From NCBI GenBank assembly GCA_027484725.1, contig JAIXSK010000016.1, forward strand, positions 124,001-188,000: 64,000 bases of DNA. The letters run 5' to 3'. The DNA comes from Flavobacterium sp. GTDB lineage: Bacteria; Bacteroidota; Bacteroidia; Flavobacteriales; Flavobacteriaceae. Made by a program: the position numbers and the translations under genes. Positions within the stretch are counted from its first letter, which is position 1, and the number at the start of each line of letters is the position of its first letter. Below are positions 8,823-17,743 of this stretch, piece after piece. The notes below the pieces were generated by a model that saw nothing but the letters and a program-made list of their open reading frames with translations, was not told the origin of the DNA and made no database searches.

Positions 8823-11537
8823 ATGAAAAAGATTTTTTTATCCTGTTTGCTTTTTGGCTTTATGTCGCATGCGCAGGTTGTAAATATCCCCGATGCAAAT
8901 TTTAAATCCCTGCTTCTGGCATCTAATACGGATAATGAAATTGCTTACGGCAATGGTATACTTTTGAAGATTGACGCCAACAGCGATGGCGAAATACAAG
9001 AAATAGAGGCGGCGGCTGTTGATTCGCTCAATGTGCCTACTGCTCAAATTACAGCACTCACGGGTTTGGGTAGTTTTAGCAACTTAAAAAAGCTTAATTG
9101 TGCAGGAAATCAAATAGCAGCGGTTGATTTGAGCAATCTTTCATTACTCAAGTTTCTGGATATCAGCAGCAATCAGCTTTCGGCTTTAGATATCAGCGGA
9201 TTATCTAATTTGGTCAAAGTAGATGCCTCGTACAATTTGATAGCTAGTTTTAGCTCAGCTTCCAACAGCAACCTCAGAAGTCTAAAGCTAAACAACAACC
9301 TGCTAACCGCTATCAACCTGACCGGATTAGAAAGTTTATGGCTACTGGAGCTCAACTACAACCAGCTCTCAACCATTGATTTGTCAGGTTTGAGTAATTT
9401 GAATGTCCTTTTTTTGAACCACAATTTATTTACCGTACTTAATCTTGCCGGTCTCACCCAATTGCTTCAGTTAGATTGTTCCTACAACACGCTCAGCGCT
9501 TTAGCCAATTTGTCTGATTTGGCCCAGTTATCACAATTAGATTGCTCGTACAACACCATCAGCAGTATTGATTTTACCGGATTGTCTTCCTTGCAATATT
9601 TAGCCTACAGCGGAAACAATCTTCAAACACTAAATCTTACAGGTTTGACAAGTTTAACTTCTTTGATTTGTTCTGATAATGCGCTCACAAATATTGATCT
9701 TTCTGCAGTACCCGGGCTTTTGTATTTTGATGGTTCATTCAATAATTTTTCAAATGTTGATTTTAGTTTAAACCTCTCTTTGGCCGAAATCAAGTGCGAC
9801 CACAATCAACTTTCTGCCATTGATGTTTCGATGTTGCCCAATTTAACTCGAATCAATGTGAGTAATAACTTATTGCAGCAGTTAGAAGTAACTCAAAATT
9901 CAATGTTGTTTGAATTGTTGTGTGCGCAAAATCTGCTCACTACCATAAATATGAATGCCAACCCGAATTTGTACTACATTGATATTTCAGAAAACAATTT
10001 GTTGCAATCTATTTTTATGAACAACGGAACTTTTAATCAAGGCTCGGTGCCCGGTTATTTAGGAGTCACCAATTGCACCAACCTTGAATATGTCTGCGTT
10101 CAAGAAGAAGGCATAGGCTATGTCAACAATCAGATTGAGTTTACCTCTGGTGCCAGCAACGTTGTTGTGAACTCGTATTGTACTTTTTCACCATCGGGCG
10201 ATTACAACCTCATCAACGGAAAAATCACCTATGATTCAGACGCCAATGGTTGTGATGCATCTGATTTTATTTTTCCGAATTTACGCGTAAACATTACCGA
10301 TGGAATCACCTCAGGAGCCAATTTCATAGATGCTCAGGGCAATTATTCATTTGTTACCCAAGCAGGTTCTTACACCATTACACCCAATATCCAAAACCCG
10401 GAATGGTTTACTTTTTCACCACCCTCAGCTACAGTAAATTTTTCTGATAACAACAACAACCAACAAACAGCTGATTTTTGTTTGGCTCCGCAAGGGGTAC
10501 ATCCGGATGTTTCGGTGGTTTTGGCTCCGGCCTCACATGCGGTTCCGGGTGATACCGCCAGTTATCAAATTTTATACACCAACAACGGAAACCAATTGCT
10601 TTCGGGCTCAGTTGATTTTAATTTCAATGATGCCGTTTTAGATTTGCTCTTTGCTTCAGAAACTCCTAATCAAGTTCAATCGGGAATTTTAACATGGAAC
10701 TATGTCAATTTGCAACCTTTTGAAAGCAGAAGAATTGACTTGGCTTTCAGATTGAATGCCTCTTCTGAAACGCCGGGGGTCAACATTGGTGATGTCTTGA
10801 ATTTTTCAGCAGCGATACTTCCGGTGGCAGGCGATGAAATTCCGCTCGACAATAATTTTTCATTTAGCCAAACAGTTGCCGATGCCAATATTCTCAATGA
10901 TATTGTTTGTTTGGAAGGAACCGTTCTTGATCCGAGCTACATTGGTGAATACCTTCATTATATGATTAATTTTGAAAACGTAGGCACTTTGGCAGCTCAG
11001 AACACCGTGATCAGATTTGATGTAGATACAAACATATTTGACCTCAGTACTTTACAGTTGCTTGACGCATCCAATGAGGTTGTGACCCGTGTGAATGGCA
11101 ACGTAGTCGAGTTTATTTTTCAGAACATCAATTTAGAGATTGGCGGACACGGTCATATTTTGCTCAAAATGAAAACTCTAGATAATCTTCCGGTATCAAC
11201 TGTTGTCTCTAACCGAGCTAATATTTTTTATGATTACAGTACACCGGTTGATACAGGAACCGTCAATACCGTATTTCAAACTTTGTCTAACAATGGCTTT
11301 GACTTTGACCATTCGGTTGCGATGTTGCCCAATCCGGCCCAAAATCAAGTTCATATCAAATCTGAAAATACAATTAAAACAATTGCACTTTTTGATGCTC
11401 AAGGTAGAATCATCACAGCTCAATCAGTAGAACAGAAAGAAACAAGTTTTGATGTTTCCCATTTTTCTCGCGGCATTTATCTAGTTAAAATAACTACCCA
11501 AACCGGAACTTCGGTTCAAAAACTCATCAAAAATTAG
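8823..11537 (+). CDS. LRR surface protein with T9SS sorting domain
   Basis: About 904 residues from the ATG at 8823, which opens a signal peptide (MKKIFLSCLLFGFMSHAQ); an ATG at 8799 would add eight residues. It has the same layout as the preceding gene: an N-terminal IPDANFKSLLLAS segment with a DANSDGEI calcium-loop-like motif, many LRRs, FSPSGDYNLINGKITYD, the beta-rich region (NDIVCLEGTV, FENVGT) and a type A sorting domain (MLPNPAQNQ, RGIYLVKIT). Only 48 bases separate it from the previous stop, without a terminator, so it is likely the last gene of the kinase-regulator-LRR-LRR operon. The three LRR paralogues are clearly divergent, so the duplications are not recent. Confidence 0.88.
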   Translation: MKKIFLSCLLFGFMSHAQVVNIPDANFKSLLLASNTDNEIAYGNGILLKIDANSDGEIQEIEAAAVDSLNVPTAQITALTGLGSFSNLKKLNCAGNQIAAVDLSNLSLLKFLDISSNQLSALDISGLSNLVKVDASYNLIASFSSASNSNLRSLKLNNNLLTAINLTGLESLWLLELNYNQLSTIDLSGLSNLNVLFLNHNLFTVLNLAGLTQLLQLDCSYNTLSALANLSDLAQLSQLDCSYNTISSIDFTGLSSLQYLAYSGNNLQTLNLTGLTSLTSLICSDNALTNIDLSAVPGLLYFDGSFNNFSNVDFSLNLSLAEIKCDHNQLSAIDVSMLPNLTRINVSNNLLQQLEVTQNSMLFELLCAQNLLTTINMNANPNLYYIDISENNLLQSIFMNNGTFNQGSVPGYLGVTNCTNLEYVCVQEEGIGYVNNQIEFTSGASNVVVNSYCTFSPSGDYNLINGKITYDSDANGCDASDFIFPNLRVNITDGITSGANFIDAQGNYSFVTQAGSYTITPNIQNPEWFTFSPPSATVNFSDNNNNQQTADFCLAPQGVHPDVSVVLAPASHAVPGDTASYQILYTNNGNQLLSGSVDFNFNDAVLDLLFASETPNQVQSGILTWNYVNLQPFESRRIDLAFRLNASSETPGVNIGDVLNFSAAILPVAGDEIPLDNNFSFSQTVADANILNDIVCLEGTVLDPSYIGEYLHYMINFENVGTLAAQNTVIRFDVDTNIFDLSTLQLLDASNEVVTRVNGNVVEFIFQNINLEIGGHGHILLKMKTLDNLPVSTVVSNRANIFYDYSTPVDTGTVNTVFQTLSNNGFDFDHSVAMLPNPAQNQVHIKSENTIKTIALFDAQGRIITAQSVEQKETSFDVSHFSRGIYLVKITTQTGTSVQKLIKN

Positions 11538-11562
11538 TTTGTTAATGATTGCCCACCAAGAG

Positions 11563-11591
11563 CGCACAGTCCAAAGCTGTGCGTTTTTTTT
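11563..11591 (+). terminator. Rho-independent terminator after third LRR gene
   Basis: A perfect 7-bp stem (CGCACAG with CTGTGCG), a 7-base loop and eight T residues, 25 bases after the stop codon. It ends the putative kinase-regulator-LRR operon. Confidence 0.85.
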
Positions 11592-11686
11592 ATTCAATAA
11601 CTCCAAGCCCTATTTAATTTGCAATTTTTATAAAATTATTAACGAAATCGTTGTCAAATTCTTTTTCTATTTCAATTTGGATTCCC

Positions 11687-11694
11687 TAGTTTTG
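11687..11694 (+). promoter_or_regulatory. Possible -7 box of the citrate synthase promoter
   Basis: TAGTTTTG fits TAnnTTTG and lies 37 bases before the ATG in a very AT-rich spacer. No TTG at a suitable distance upstream was found, so this is a weak call resting on one box and position. Confidence 0.35.
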
Positions 11695-11731
11695 TTAAAT
11701 TATTATTCCAATAAAAATCTCCTTAAATATT

Positions 11732-13015
11732 ATGTCAAAAATTGCTACACTCGAGTTAGACGGCAAAAAGTATGAGTTTCCGGTTATTGTCGGAAGCGAA
11801 AACGAAGTTGGTATCGATATCAACAAATTGCGCGACTTATCCGGTGCCATTACCATGGATCCGGGCTACAAAAATTCAGGTTCATGTACCAGCGAAATTA
11901 CTTTTCTCGACGGAGAAGAAGGCATTTTGCGTTACCGCGGATACGCCATTGAAGATTTGGCCGACAAAGCCAACTTTCTTGAAGTAGCATATCTGATTAT
12001 TTTTGGTGAGTTGCCAACGCAGCAACAATTGACACAGTTTGAAAACGACATCCGCAAATATACATTGGTCAACGAAGAGATGAAAAACATCATTGACGGT
12101 TTCCCGAAAACCGCTCATCCAATGGGTGTTCTTTCGTCACTAACCAGTGCACTTACGGCTTTTAACCCGAAAGTAGTGAATGTAGACAATGAAAAAGAAA
12201 TGTATGAGGCCGTATGCAAAACCATGGGTAAATTCTTGGTGATTGCCACTTGGACGTATCGCAAAATGATGGGTTATCCGCTCAATTATTACGATAACAC
12301 CAAAGGCTACGTTGAAAACTTCATGCATTTGATGTTTGCATTGCCAACGGGGCCATACAGCGCTAACTCGGTTGTGATTGATGCTTTAGATAAATTGTTC
12401 ATCTTGCATGCCGACCACGAACAAAACTGTTCCACTTCAACCGTGAGAATTGTTGGTTCATCACACGCCGGATTGTTTGCTTCTATATCGGCGGGTGTTT
12501 CTGCTTTGTGGGGTCCATTACACGGAGGTGCGAATCAAGCGGTTTTAGAAATGCTTGAAGAAATCCACAAAAACGGGGGTGATTGTGATAAATACATGGC
12601 CAAAGCCAAAGATAAAGATGATCCGTTCAGACTCATGGGCTTCGGACACCGCGTATACAAAAACTTTGACCCGCGTGCGCGCATCATCAAAAAAGCGGCA
12701 GATGAAGTATTGCAGACTCTTGGCGTGAATGACCCAATTTTGGACATTGCCAAAAAACTCGAAGAAGCTGCTTTGGTTGATGATTATTTCGTTTCAAGAA
12801 AACTCTATCCAAACGTAGATTTTTACTCAGGAATTATCTACAGAGCTTTAGGAATTCCAACCGATATGTTTACAGTGATGTTTGCCATCGGACGCCTTCC
12901 GGGTTGGATTGCTCAATGGAAAGAAATGCGCATCAACAAAGAGCCTATTGGCCGTCCGCGTCAAATTTACACCGGACATCCGTTGCGCGATTTCAAACCG
13001 ATGAATCAGCGATAG
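11732..13015 (+). CDS. gltA: Citrate synthase (type II)
   Basis: A 427-residue protein of normal length for hexameric bacterial citrate synthases; it condenses acetyl-CoA and oxaloacetate at the entry of the TCA cycle. The three catalytic residues are in view: His in GPLHGGANQ (about 262), His in GFGHRVYKNFDPRA (about 305) and Asp in NVDFYSG (about 363). The N-terminal domain starts ATLELDGKKYEFPV, as is typical of the type II enzymes. It is monocistronic: it has its own terminator 20 bases downstream, and the previous operon ends before it. Confidence 0.97.
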   Translation: MSKIATLELDGKKYEFPVIVGSENEVGIDINKLRDLSGAITMDPGYKNSGSCTSEITFLDGEEGILRYRGYAIEDLADKANFLEVAYLIIFGELPTQQQLTQFENDIRKYTLVNEEMKNIIDGFPKTAHPMGVLSSLTSALTAFNPKVVNVDNEKEMYEAVCKTMGKFLVIATWTYRKMMGYPLNYYDNTKGYVENFMHLMFALPTGPYSANSVVIDALDKLFILHADHEQNCSTSTVRIVGSSHAGLFASISAGVSALWGPLHGGANQAVLEMLEEIHKNGGDCDKYMAKAKDKDDPFRLMGFGHRVYKNFDPRARIIKKAADEVLQTLGVNDPILDIAKKLEEAALVDDYFVSRKLYPNVDFYSGIIYRALGIPTDMFTVMFAIGRLPGWIAQWKEMRINKEPIGRPRQIYTGHPLRDFKPMNQR

Positions 13016-13034
13016 TTGAATTTTAATTATAAAG

Positions 13035-13062
13035 AAAGCCACTTCAAAAGAGTGGCTTTTTT
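13035..13062 (+). terminator. Rho-independent terminator after gltA
   Basis: A nine-base perfect stem (AAAGCCACT with AGTGGCTTT), a 7-base loop and a following T run. Confidence 0.85.
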
Positions 13063-13117
13063 GTTTGCGTATTTTTGAGATAATGCTTAACCTTACAAAC
13101 TAAATTAATGCCTTGTC

Positions 13118-14554
13118 ATGCTATTCAACTCACTGGGGTTTGCATTATTCCTTCCGATTGTATTTGTACTTTATTGGTTGTTGTCAAAGCAAAAACTTGT
13201 TTATCAAAACCTTTTATTGCTGGTTGCAAGTTATTTCTTCTATGCTTGTTGGGATTGGCGTTTTCTGTTTTTGCTCATTTTTTCAACATTTTTAGATTAC
13301 TTCACCGGATTGAAAATGTCTGAAACTTCCTCTGAAGTGTGCAAAAAGAGATGGTTTTGGCTCAGCGTTTTTATAAATTTAGGTTTTCTGGGCGTATTCA
13401 AGTATTACAATTTTTTTGCAGCATCTTTTGTTGATTTGTTTAGTTCTTTCGGAGTTAAACTTCATCCATGGACAATCAAGGTGATTCTTCCGGTGGGTAT
13501 TTCGTTCTATACTTTTCACGGATTGTCTTATGTGATTGATATTTACAAAAATAGAATCAAGGCCGAAAAGAACTTCGTTGATTATGCAGTTTTTGTGAGT
13601 TTTTTTCCGCTTTTGGTAGCTGGTCCGATTGAACGTGCCACTCATCTGTTACCTCAAATTAAGCAGAAAAGAATTTTCAAATTTGAGCAAGCGCAAGACG
13701 GCATATACCAAATTATTTGGGGCTTGTTTAAAAAAGTAGTTATTGCTGATAGTTGTGCCCAATATGTCAATGAAATTTTCGGGCATTATGAGTCTATGAA
13801 TTCTTTATCGCTGCTCATGGGTGCCTTGTATTTTTCGTTTCAGATTTACGGTGATTTTTCAGGGTATTCAGACATCGCTTTAGGAACGGCAAAACTATTC
13901 GGGATTAATTTATTGCGCAACTTTAATTTTCCGTATTTTTCTCGGGATATTGCTGAGTTTTGGCGTCGTTGGCATATTTCATTATCGTCCTGGTTCAAAG
14001 ATTATTTGTACATACCGTTGGGCGGAAGTCAAGGAGGCCAATGGATGCGGATTCGAAATACTTTTATTATTTTCTTAGTCAGCGGATTCTGGCATGGGGC
14101 CAATTGGACTTTTATAGTTTGGGGCGGTATTAATGCCATGCTATTTATGCCTTTACTCATTTCAAAAACCAATCGCAATAATATTGATATCGTAGCCAAG
14201 AACAGAATGTTGCCCAGTTTTAAAGAACTTGGTTTGATGATTTTTACTTTTGGCTCAGTGATGATTAGTTGGATTTTTTTTAGGGCCGATGATCTTTCTA
14301 TAGCGTGGCATTATTTGCTGCGCATGCTATCATTCAATTTTGAAGGTAAAGTTCAATATTTAAATATTGATCGTTATTCAGTTGAATTGTTATTTTTACT
14401 GCTAATCTTCATCGGTTTTGAATGGATTTCCAGACGAGATGAGCATCCATTCCACGGAAGGTGGGTTGCTCTTAAACTTGTTTTTATACTCATCGGTATC
14501 TTGACTTTGGGGGTGTATTCAGATATAACAAGTTTTATTTATTTTCAGTTTTAA
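13118..14554 (+). CDS. MBOAT family O-acyltransferase
   Basis: A 478-residue integral membrane protein that begins MLFNSLGFALFLPIVFVLYWLL and has about ten hydrophobic segments. It has the MBOAT signatures seen in AlgI and DltB: FWRRWHISLSSWFKDYLYIPLG and the catalytic-type His in SGFWHGANWTFIVWG. Such enzymes transfer acyl groups across or on the membrane to polysaccharides, teichoic acids or proteins. The next gene starts within its stop codon (taATG) and encodes a membrane-anchored SGNH-like protein, the usual partner. A second MBOAT/SGNH pair lies inside the polysaccharide locus at 47465-49807. The acceptor here is unknown. Confidence 0.9.
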   Translation: MLFNSLGFALFLPIVFVLYWLLSKQKLVYQNLLLLVASYFFYACWDWRFLFLLIFSTFLDYFTGLKMSETSSEVCKKRWFWLSVFINLGFLGVFKYYNFFAASFVDLFSSFGVKLHPWTIKVILPVGISFYTFHGLSYVIDIYKNRIKAEKNFVDYAVFVSFFPLLVAGPIERATHLLPQIKQKRIFKFEQAQDGIYQIIWGLFKKVVIADSCAQYVNEIFGHYESMNSLSLLMGALYFSFQIYGDFSGYSDIALGTAKLFGINLLRNFNFPYFSRDIAEFWRRWHISLSSWFKDYLYIPLGGSQGGQWMRIRNTFIIFLVSGFWHGANWTFIVWGGINAMLFMPLLISKTNRNNIDIVAKNRMLPSFKELGLMIFTFGSVMISWIFFRADDLSIAWHYLLRMLSFNFEGKVQYLNIDRYSVELLFLLLIFIGFEWISRRDEHPFHGRWVALKLVFILIGILTLGVYSDITSFIYFQF

Positions 14555-15450
14555 TGATGAAAAAGTTTGGTTTGTTCTTATGGAAACTTTTAGTCTTGAT
14601 TTTTGCCTTAATGTATTTTTTGGATTGGGGCTACACCTATATATACGCACATGCTAACCCCAGAAATAAGTTACAATACATCAGAAAATTAAATCATCAA
14701 AAATTTGATATAGTTTTTTTAGGTTCTTCAAGAGTTGCCAATCATATTGATAGTGAATTGTTTGACCAATTATCCCACAAAAAAACCATCAACCTGGGCG
14801 TTCAAGGAGCCAATTTGGCTGATAATCTTTTGCAGCTTAAATTACTATTGAGTAAAAATTCTGTTGATTATTTGTTTCTGCAGATAGACAATAATCTCGA
14901 GGTGGTTACAACATCTAACATATCTCAAGCCGAAGCTATTCCGTTTATCCATGAGCAAATCATTGAAGCACACACCCAAAAATTCATTCAAAAATACCAA
15001 GTTTTAAAATTTGTACCATTTTACCGATATGCGGTTAATGATGCCAAAATCGGTTTCAGAGAATTATTTTTTACCACGATAAACAAAAAACCAGCAGTAG
15101 ACCCATCAAAAGGATTTACGCCCAAGTTGGGCAACAGCATCCCTGAAGGAGCTGTAGAACCACTAAAAGAAAAACACAAGCTCAAAATCAATCCTATTTT
15201 GCTTGAAATAAAGCAATTATGCAAAGTGCATCATGTTGATTTAGTACTTTTTATTTCTCCGTTTTGTAGTAAAATTTATCCGGATGATTACATCATAAAA
15301 ATGAAAACTTTTGAGCCAAATCTTATTGACCTTACCAAAGGATACGATGATACGCTCTTCTTCAATTGCGGACATTTGAATCAAAAAGGCGCTGAGGTTT
15401 TTACACGAAATTTATACTTATCTACAAAAGAGTTATGGTCTTCAAAGTAA
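14554..15450 (+). CDS. Membrane-anchored SGNH/DltD-like protein
   Basis: A 298-residue protein with an N-terminal signal anchor (about residues 6-24, LFLWKLLVLIFALMYFLDW) and an extracytoplasmic domain. VFLGSSRVANHID resembles block I of SGNH hydrolases. Near the C-terminus NCGHLNQKG occupies the place of the DxxH block, with Asn instead of Asp. It overlaps the MBOAT gene by one base, so the two probably act together in acyl transfer, as AlgJ/DltD do with AlgI/DltB (family knowledge). The altered catalytic Asp makes the activity uncertain. Confidence 0.72.
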   Translation: MMKKFGLFLWKLLVLIFALMYFLDWGYTYIYAHANPRNKLQYIRKLNHQKFDIVFLGSSRVANHIDSELFDQLSHKKTINLGVQGANLADNLLQLKLLLSKNSVDYLFLQIDNNLEVVTTSNISQAEAIPFIHEQIIEAHTQKFIQKYQVLKFVPFYRYAVNDAKIGFRELFFTTINKKPAVDPSKGFTPKLGNSIPEGAVEPLKEKHKLKINPILLEIKQLCKVHHVDLVLFISPFCSKIYPDDYIIKMKTFEPNLIDLTKGYDDTLFFNCGHLNQKGAEVFTRNLYLSTKELWSSK

Positions 15451-15586
15451 ACCTATTCTGAAAAGGAGCCATATATTTTGCAAATGCGAATCACTGATTT
15501 TGTATGAATAAAGTATAATATTAAAGCTGCATTTTGGTGTAGTTTTTCATCCCCCAAAATATTTATCAACGAAACCTGCTTTGAAA

Positions 15587-15617
15587 TTTTGCCATCACGC
15601 CACTTTCTTTATATTTG
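15587..15617 (+). promoter_or_regulatory. Bacteroidota-type promoter of the DDAH-like gene
   Basis: TTTTG is followed after 18 bases by TATATTTG, an exact match to the TTG / TAnnTTTG consensus at normal spacing. It ends 20 bases before the ATG at 15638, which supports that start rather than an in-frame one at 15581 inside the promoter. Confidence 0.65.
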
Positions 15618-15637
15618 CTTTTATACAAAAACACTTT

Positions 15638-16558
15638 ATGTTATCCTTACACGTAACCAACGAAACTTCTCGACTCAGGGCCGTGGTGCTCGGAACTGCC
15701 GTGAGCAACGGACCAACACCCAAAGCCCAAGATGCCTATGACCCTAAATCATTAGAACACTTATTGGCCGGAACTTATCCGCTAGAAGCCGATATGATTG
15801 CTGAAATGGAAGCGTTTAACCAAGTGTTTCAAAAATACGGCGTACAAGTTTACCGCCCCGAACTGGTCCCGAACGAAAACCAAATCTTCACCCGCGACAT
15901 AGCTTTTGTGATTGATGACATCATCATTGAAGCTGGTATTTTGCCCGAGCGCGACAAAGAATTTCCGGCCATTCAATACATCATTGATCAAGTGGATCCG
16001 GCCAAAGTCATCCGCATTCACGACAAAGAAAACATCCATATTGAAGGCGGCGACGTCTTGCTCTGGAACGAATATATTTTTATCGGAACCTATCGCGGCG
16101 CCGATTACAAAGATGTCAAAACCGCCCGCACCAACCAAGCCGGCATTGATTTGATCAAAGAACATTTTCCGCACAAGAAAATCCTGACTTTTGATTTGGT
16201 CAAATCTTGGAGCGATGCACGCGACAACGCCTTGCACTTAGATTGCTGTTTTCAGCCCGTCGGAACCAACAAAGCCATTATTTACAAAGGCGGATTCCGC
16301 GATGAGCGCGAATACCAACAACTCGTTGATTTGTTCGGACTCGATAACCTCTTTCACATCACCCGCGACGAAATGTACGACATGAACTCTAACGTATTTT
16401 CCATTGCGCCTGATGTAGTTGTGTCTGAGAAAAATTTCACGCGACTAAATACTTGGTTGCGTTCCCAAGGCTTTACCGTCGAAGAAATTCCGTATGCGGA
16501 AATCGCTAAACAAGAAGGTTTGCTCAGATGCTCGACTTTGCCTCTCATCAGAGATTAG
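15638..16558 (+). CDS. Dimethylarginine dimethylaminohydrolase / arginine deiminase-like protein
   Basis: A 306-residue amidinotransferase-fold protein. Guanidine-modifying motifs are visible: the Asp of FTRDIAFVI, the HIEGGDVLLW block (catalytic His region), the HLDCCFQPVG segment, and a C-terminal GLLRCSTLPLIRD in which Cys is the expected nucleophile. It probably hydrolyses arginine or a methylated/substituted arginine to citrulline and an amine (inference from the family). The neighbouring ctlX gene encodes another member of the same fold, suggesting a joint role in arginine/citrulline use. The upstream promoter fixes the start. Confidence 0.82.
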   Translation: MLSLHVTNETSRLRAVVLGTAVSNGPTPKAQDAYDPKSLEHLLAGTYPLEADMIAEMEAFNQVFQKYGVQVYRPELVPNENQIFTRDIAFVIDDIIIEAGILPERDKEFPAIQYIIDQVDPAKVIRIHDKENIHIEGGDVLLWNEYIFIGTYRGADYKDVKTARTNQAGIDLIKEHFPHKKILTFDLVKSWSDARDNALHLDCCFQPVGTNKAIIYKGGFRDEREYQQLVDLFGLDNLFHITRDEMYDMNSNVFSIAPDVVVSEKNFTRLNTWLRSQGFTVEEIPYAEIAKQEGLLRCSTLPLIRD

Positions 16559-16680
16559 TCGGCAGTTTTGGGCGCCTGCCTGTCGGCCGGGCTTTTCGCT
16601 TCAAGTCCTCTCTGCGCTGCGGGCTTTTTGCTGCAATCCCTAACGCGGGCTCAGCGTCAAAATAAACCCGCGTACCCAAA
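16559..16680 (+). repeat. GC-rich intergenic repeat-like segment between the two amidinotransferase-fold genes
   Basis: This spacer is clearly richer in G and C than its surroundings and has no reading frame of interest. It contains GGGCTTTTCGCTTCAAG, GCTGCAATCCCTAACGCGGG and a perfect 7-bp inverted repeat ACGCGGG / CCCGCGT (16643-16649 and 16667-16673). The wording resembles dispersed intergenic repeats I recall from Flavobacterium genomes, in which conserved flanks surround a variable hairpin; that recollection was not verified. It might act as a mobile REP-like unit or as a terminator. Confidence 0.45.
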
Positions 16681-16740
16681 AACAACCCAAGAATAACTCA
16701 GAATTTTGATTAACGAATAACGAATATTGAAGTTTAAAAA

Positions 16741-17676
16741 ATGAAACAAACTGCCAACGCCATCCTGATGATTCGCCCAGTTGCTTTTAGAATGAACGAG
16801 CAAACGGCCGTCAATAATTACTACCAAAAAGTACTCAACGGACTCACGCCCGAGACGGTCAATGCCCGTGCACGCGAAGAATTTGACGCTTTTGTCAACA
16901 AACTGCGCATGGTGGGTGTTGATGTGGTTGTTGTTGAAGACACCTTGCATCCCGACACGCCCGATTCTATTTTTCCGAACAACTGGATCTCGTTTCACGA
17001 AAACGGCGATGTAGTGCTCTATCCGATGTTTGCTGAAAACCGCCGTCAGGAGCGCCGCGAAGACATTCTTGATTTGCTTGAAGAACGCGGATTTGCCATC
17101 AATGAAATCATGGATTACACTTCTGCCGAAGACGATGATATTTTTCTCGAAGGCACCGGAAGTTTGCTGTTAGACCGCCAAAACGGCAAGGCTTATTGCG
17201 CGCTTTCACCACGTGCAGACGAAGAATTGTTCATCGAGTTCTGCGAAGATTTTGAATACAACCCGATTATTTTTGAAGCTTATCAAACCGTTGACGGCGT
17301 GCGCAAACTCATTTATCACACCAATGTGATGATGTGTATTGGCGAAACCTTTGCCGTGGTTTGTGCAGATTGTATAGACGACAAACAAGAGCGCAAAATG
17401 GTGCTCGATAATTTGCGCGAAGACGGCAAAGAAATCATCTTGATTACTGAAGACCAAGTCAATAATTTTGCAGGCAATATGCTTGAAGTGCGTGGCAGCG
17501 ACAACCGACGCTATTTGGTCATGAGTCAATCGGCACACAAAAGTTTAACGCCGGCACAAATTGCCCAGCTCGAAAAACACGCCACCATCTTGAGTTCAAG
17601 TTTAGACACCATTGAAGCCTGCGGCGGCGGAAGTGCGCGTTGCATGATGGCCGAAGTATTTTTGCCCAAAGCTTAA
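16741..17676 (+). CDS. ctlX: Citrulline hydrolase CtlX-type
   Basis: A 311-residue amidinotransferase-fold protein. The N-terminus (ANAILMIRPVAFRMNEQTA) and DSIFPNNWISFH are characteristic of the CtlX family. FLEGTGSLLLDR carries the catalytic His/Glu-region counterpart and CGGGSARCMMAEVF contains the nucleophile Cys near the C-terminus. CtlX is reported to open citrulline to ornithine, CO2 and ammonia. It sits 182 bases after the DDAH-like gene on the same strand, so the pair could convert an arginine derivative to ornithine. A bidirectional terminator follows. Confidence 0.88.
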   Translation: MKQTANAILMIRPVAFRMNEQTAVNNYYQKVLNGLTPETVNARAREEFDAFVNKLRMVGVDVVVVEDTLHPDTPDSIFPNNWISFHENGDVVLYPMFAENRRQERREDILDLLEERGFAINEIMDYTSAEDDDIFLEGTGSLLLDRQNGKAYCALSPRADEELFIEFCEDFEYNPIIFEAYQTVDGVRKLIYHTNVMMCIGETFAVVCADCIDDKQERKMVLDNLREDGKEIILITEDQVNNFAGNMLEVRGSDNRRYLVMSQSAHKSLTPAQIAQLEKHATILSSSLDTIEACGGGSARCMMAEVFLPKA

Positions 17677-17693
17677 AAAAAATCTCTCCATAA

Positions 17694-17726
17694 AAAAAGC
17701 CGAACCATTATTTGATTCGGCTTTTT
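17694..17726 (+). terminator. Bidirectional terminator between ctlX and the convergent lipoprotein gene
   Basis: An 11-bp perfect stem (AAAAAGCCGAA with TTCGGCTTTTT) with T runs on both strands, located between two convergent genes, so it can serve both. Confidence 0.85.
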
Positions 17727-17743
17727 GTTTGATAATCGTTGCT

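Noticed and set aside
11539..11775. 78-codon reading frame between the third LRR gene and citrate synthase
   Set aside because: It runs over the terminator at 11563 and the AT-rich promoter region and into gltA out of frame; the translation looks like random low-complexity sequence.
15782..16237. 151-codon minus-strand frame inside the DDAH-like gene
   Set aside because: The plus-strand gene has clear catalytic motifs and a matched promoter; the antisense frame has none.
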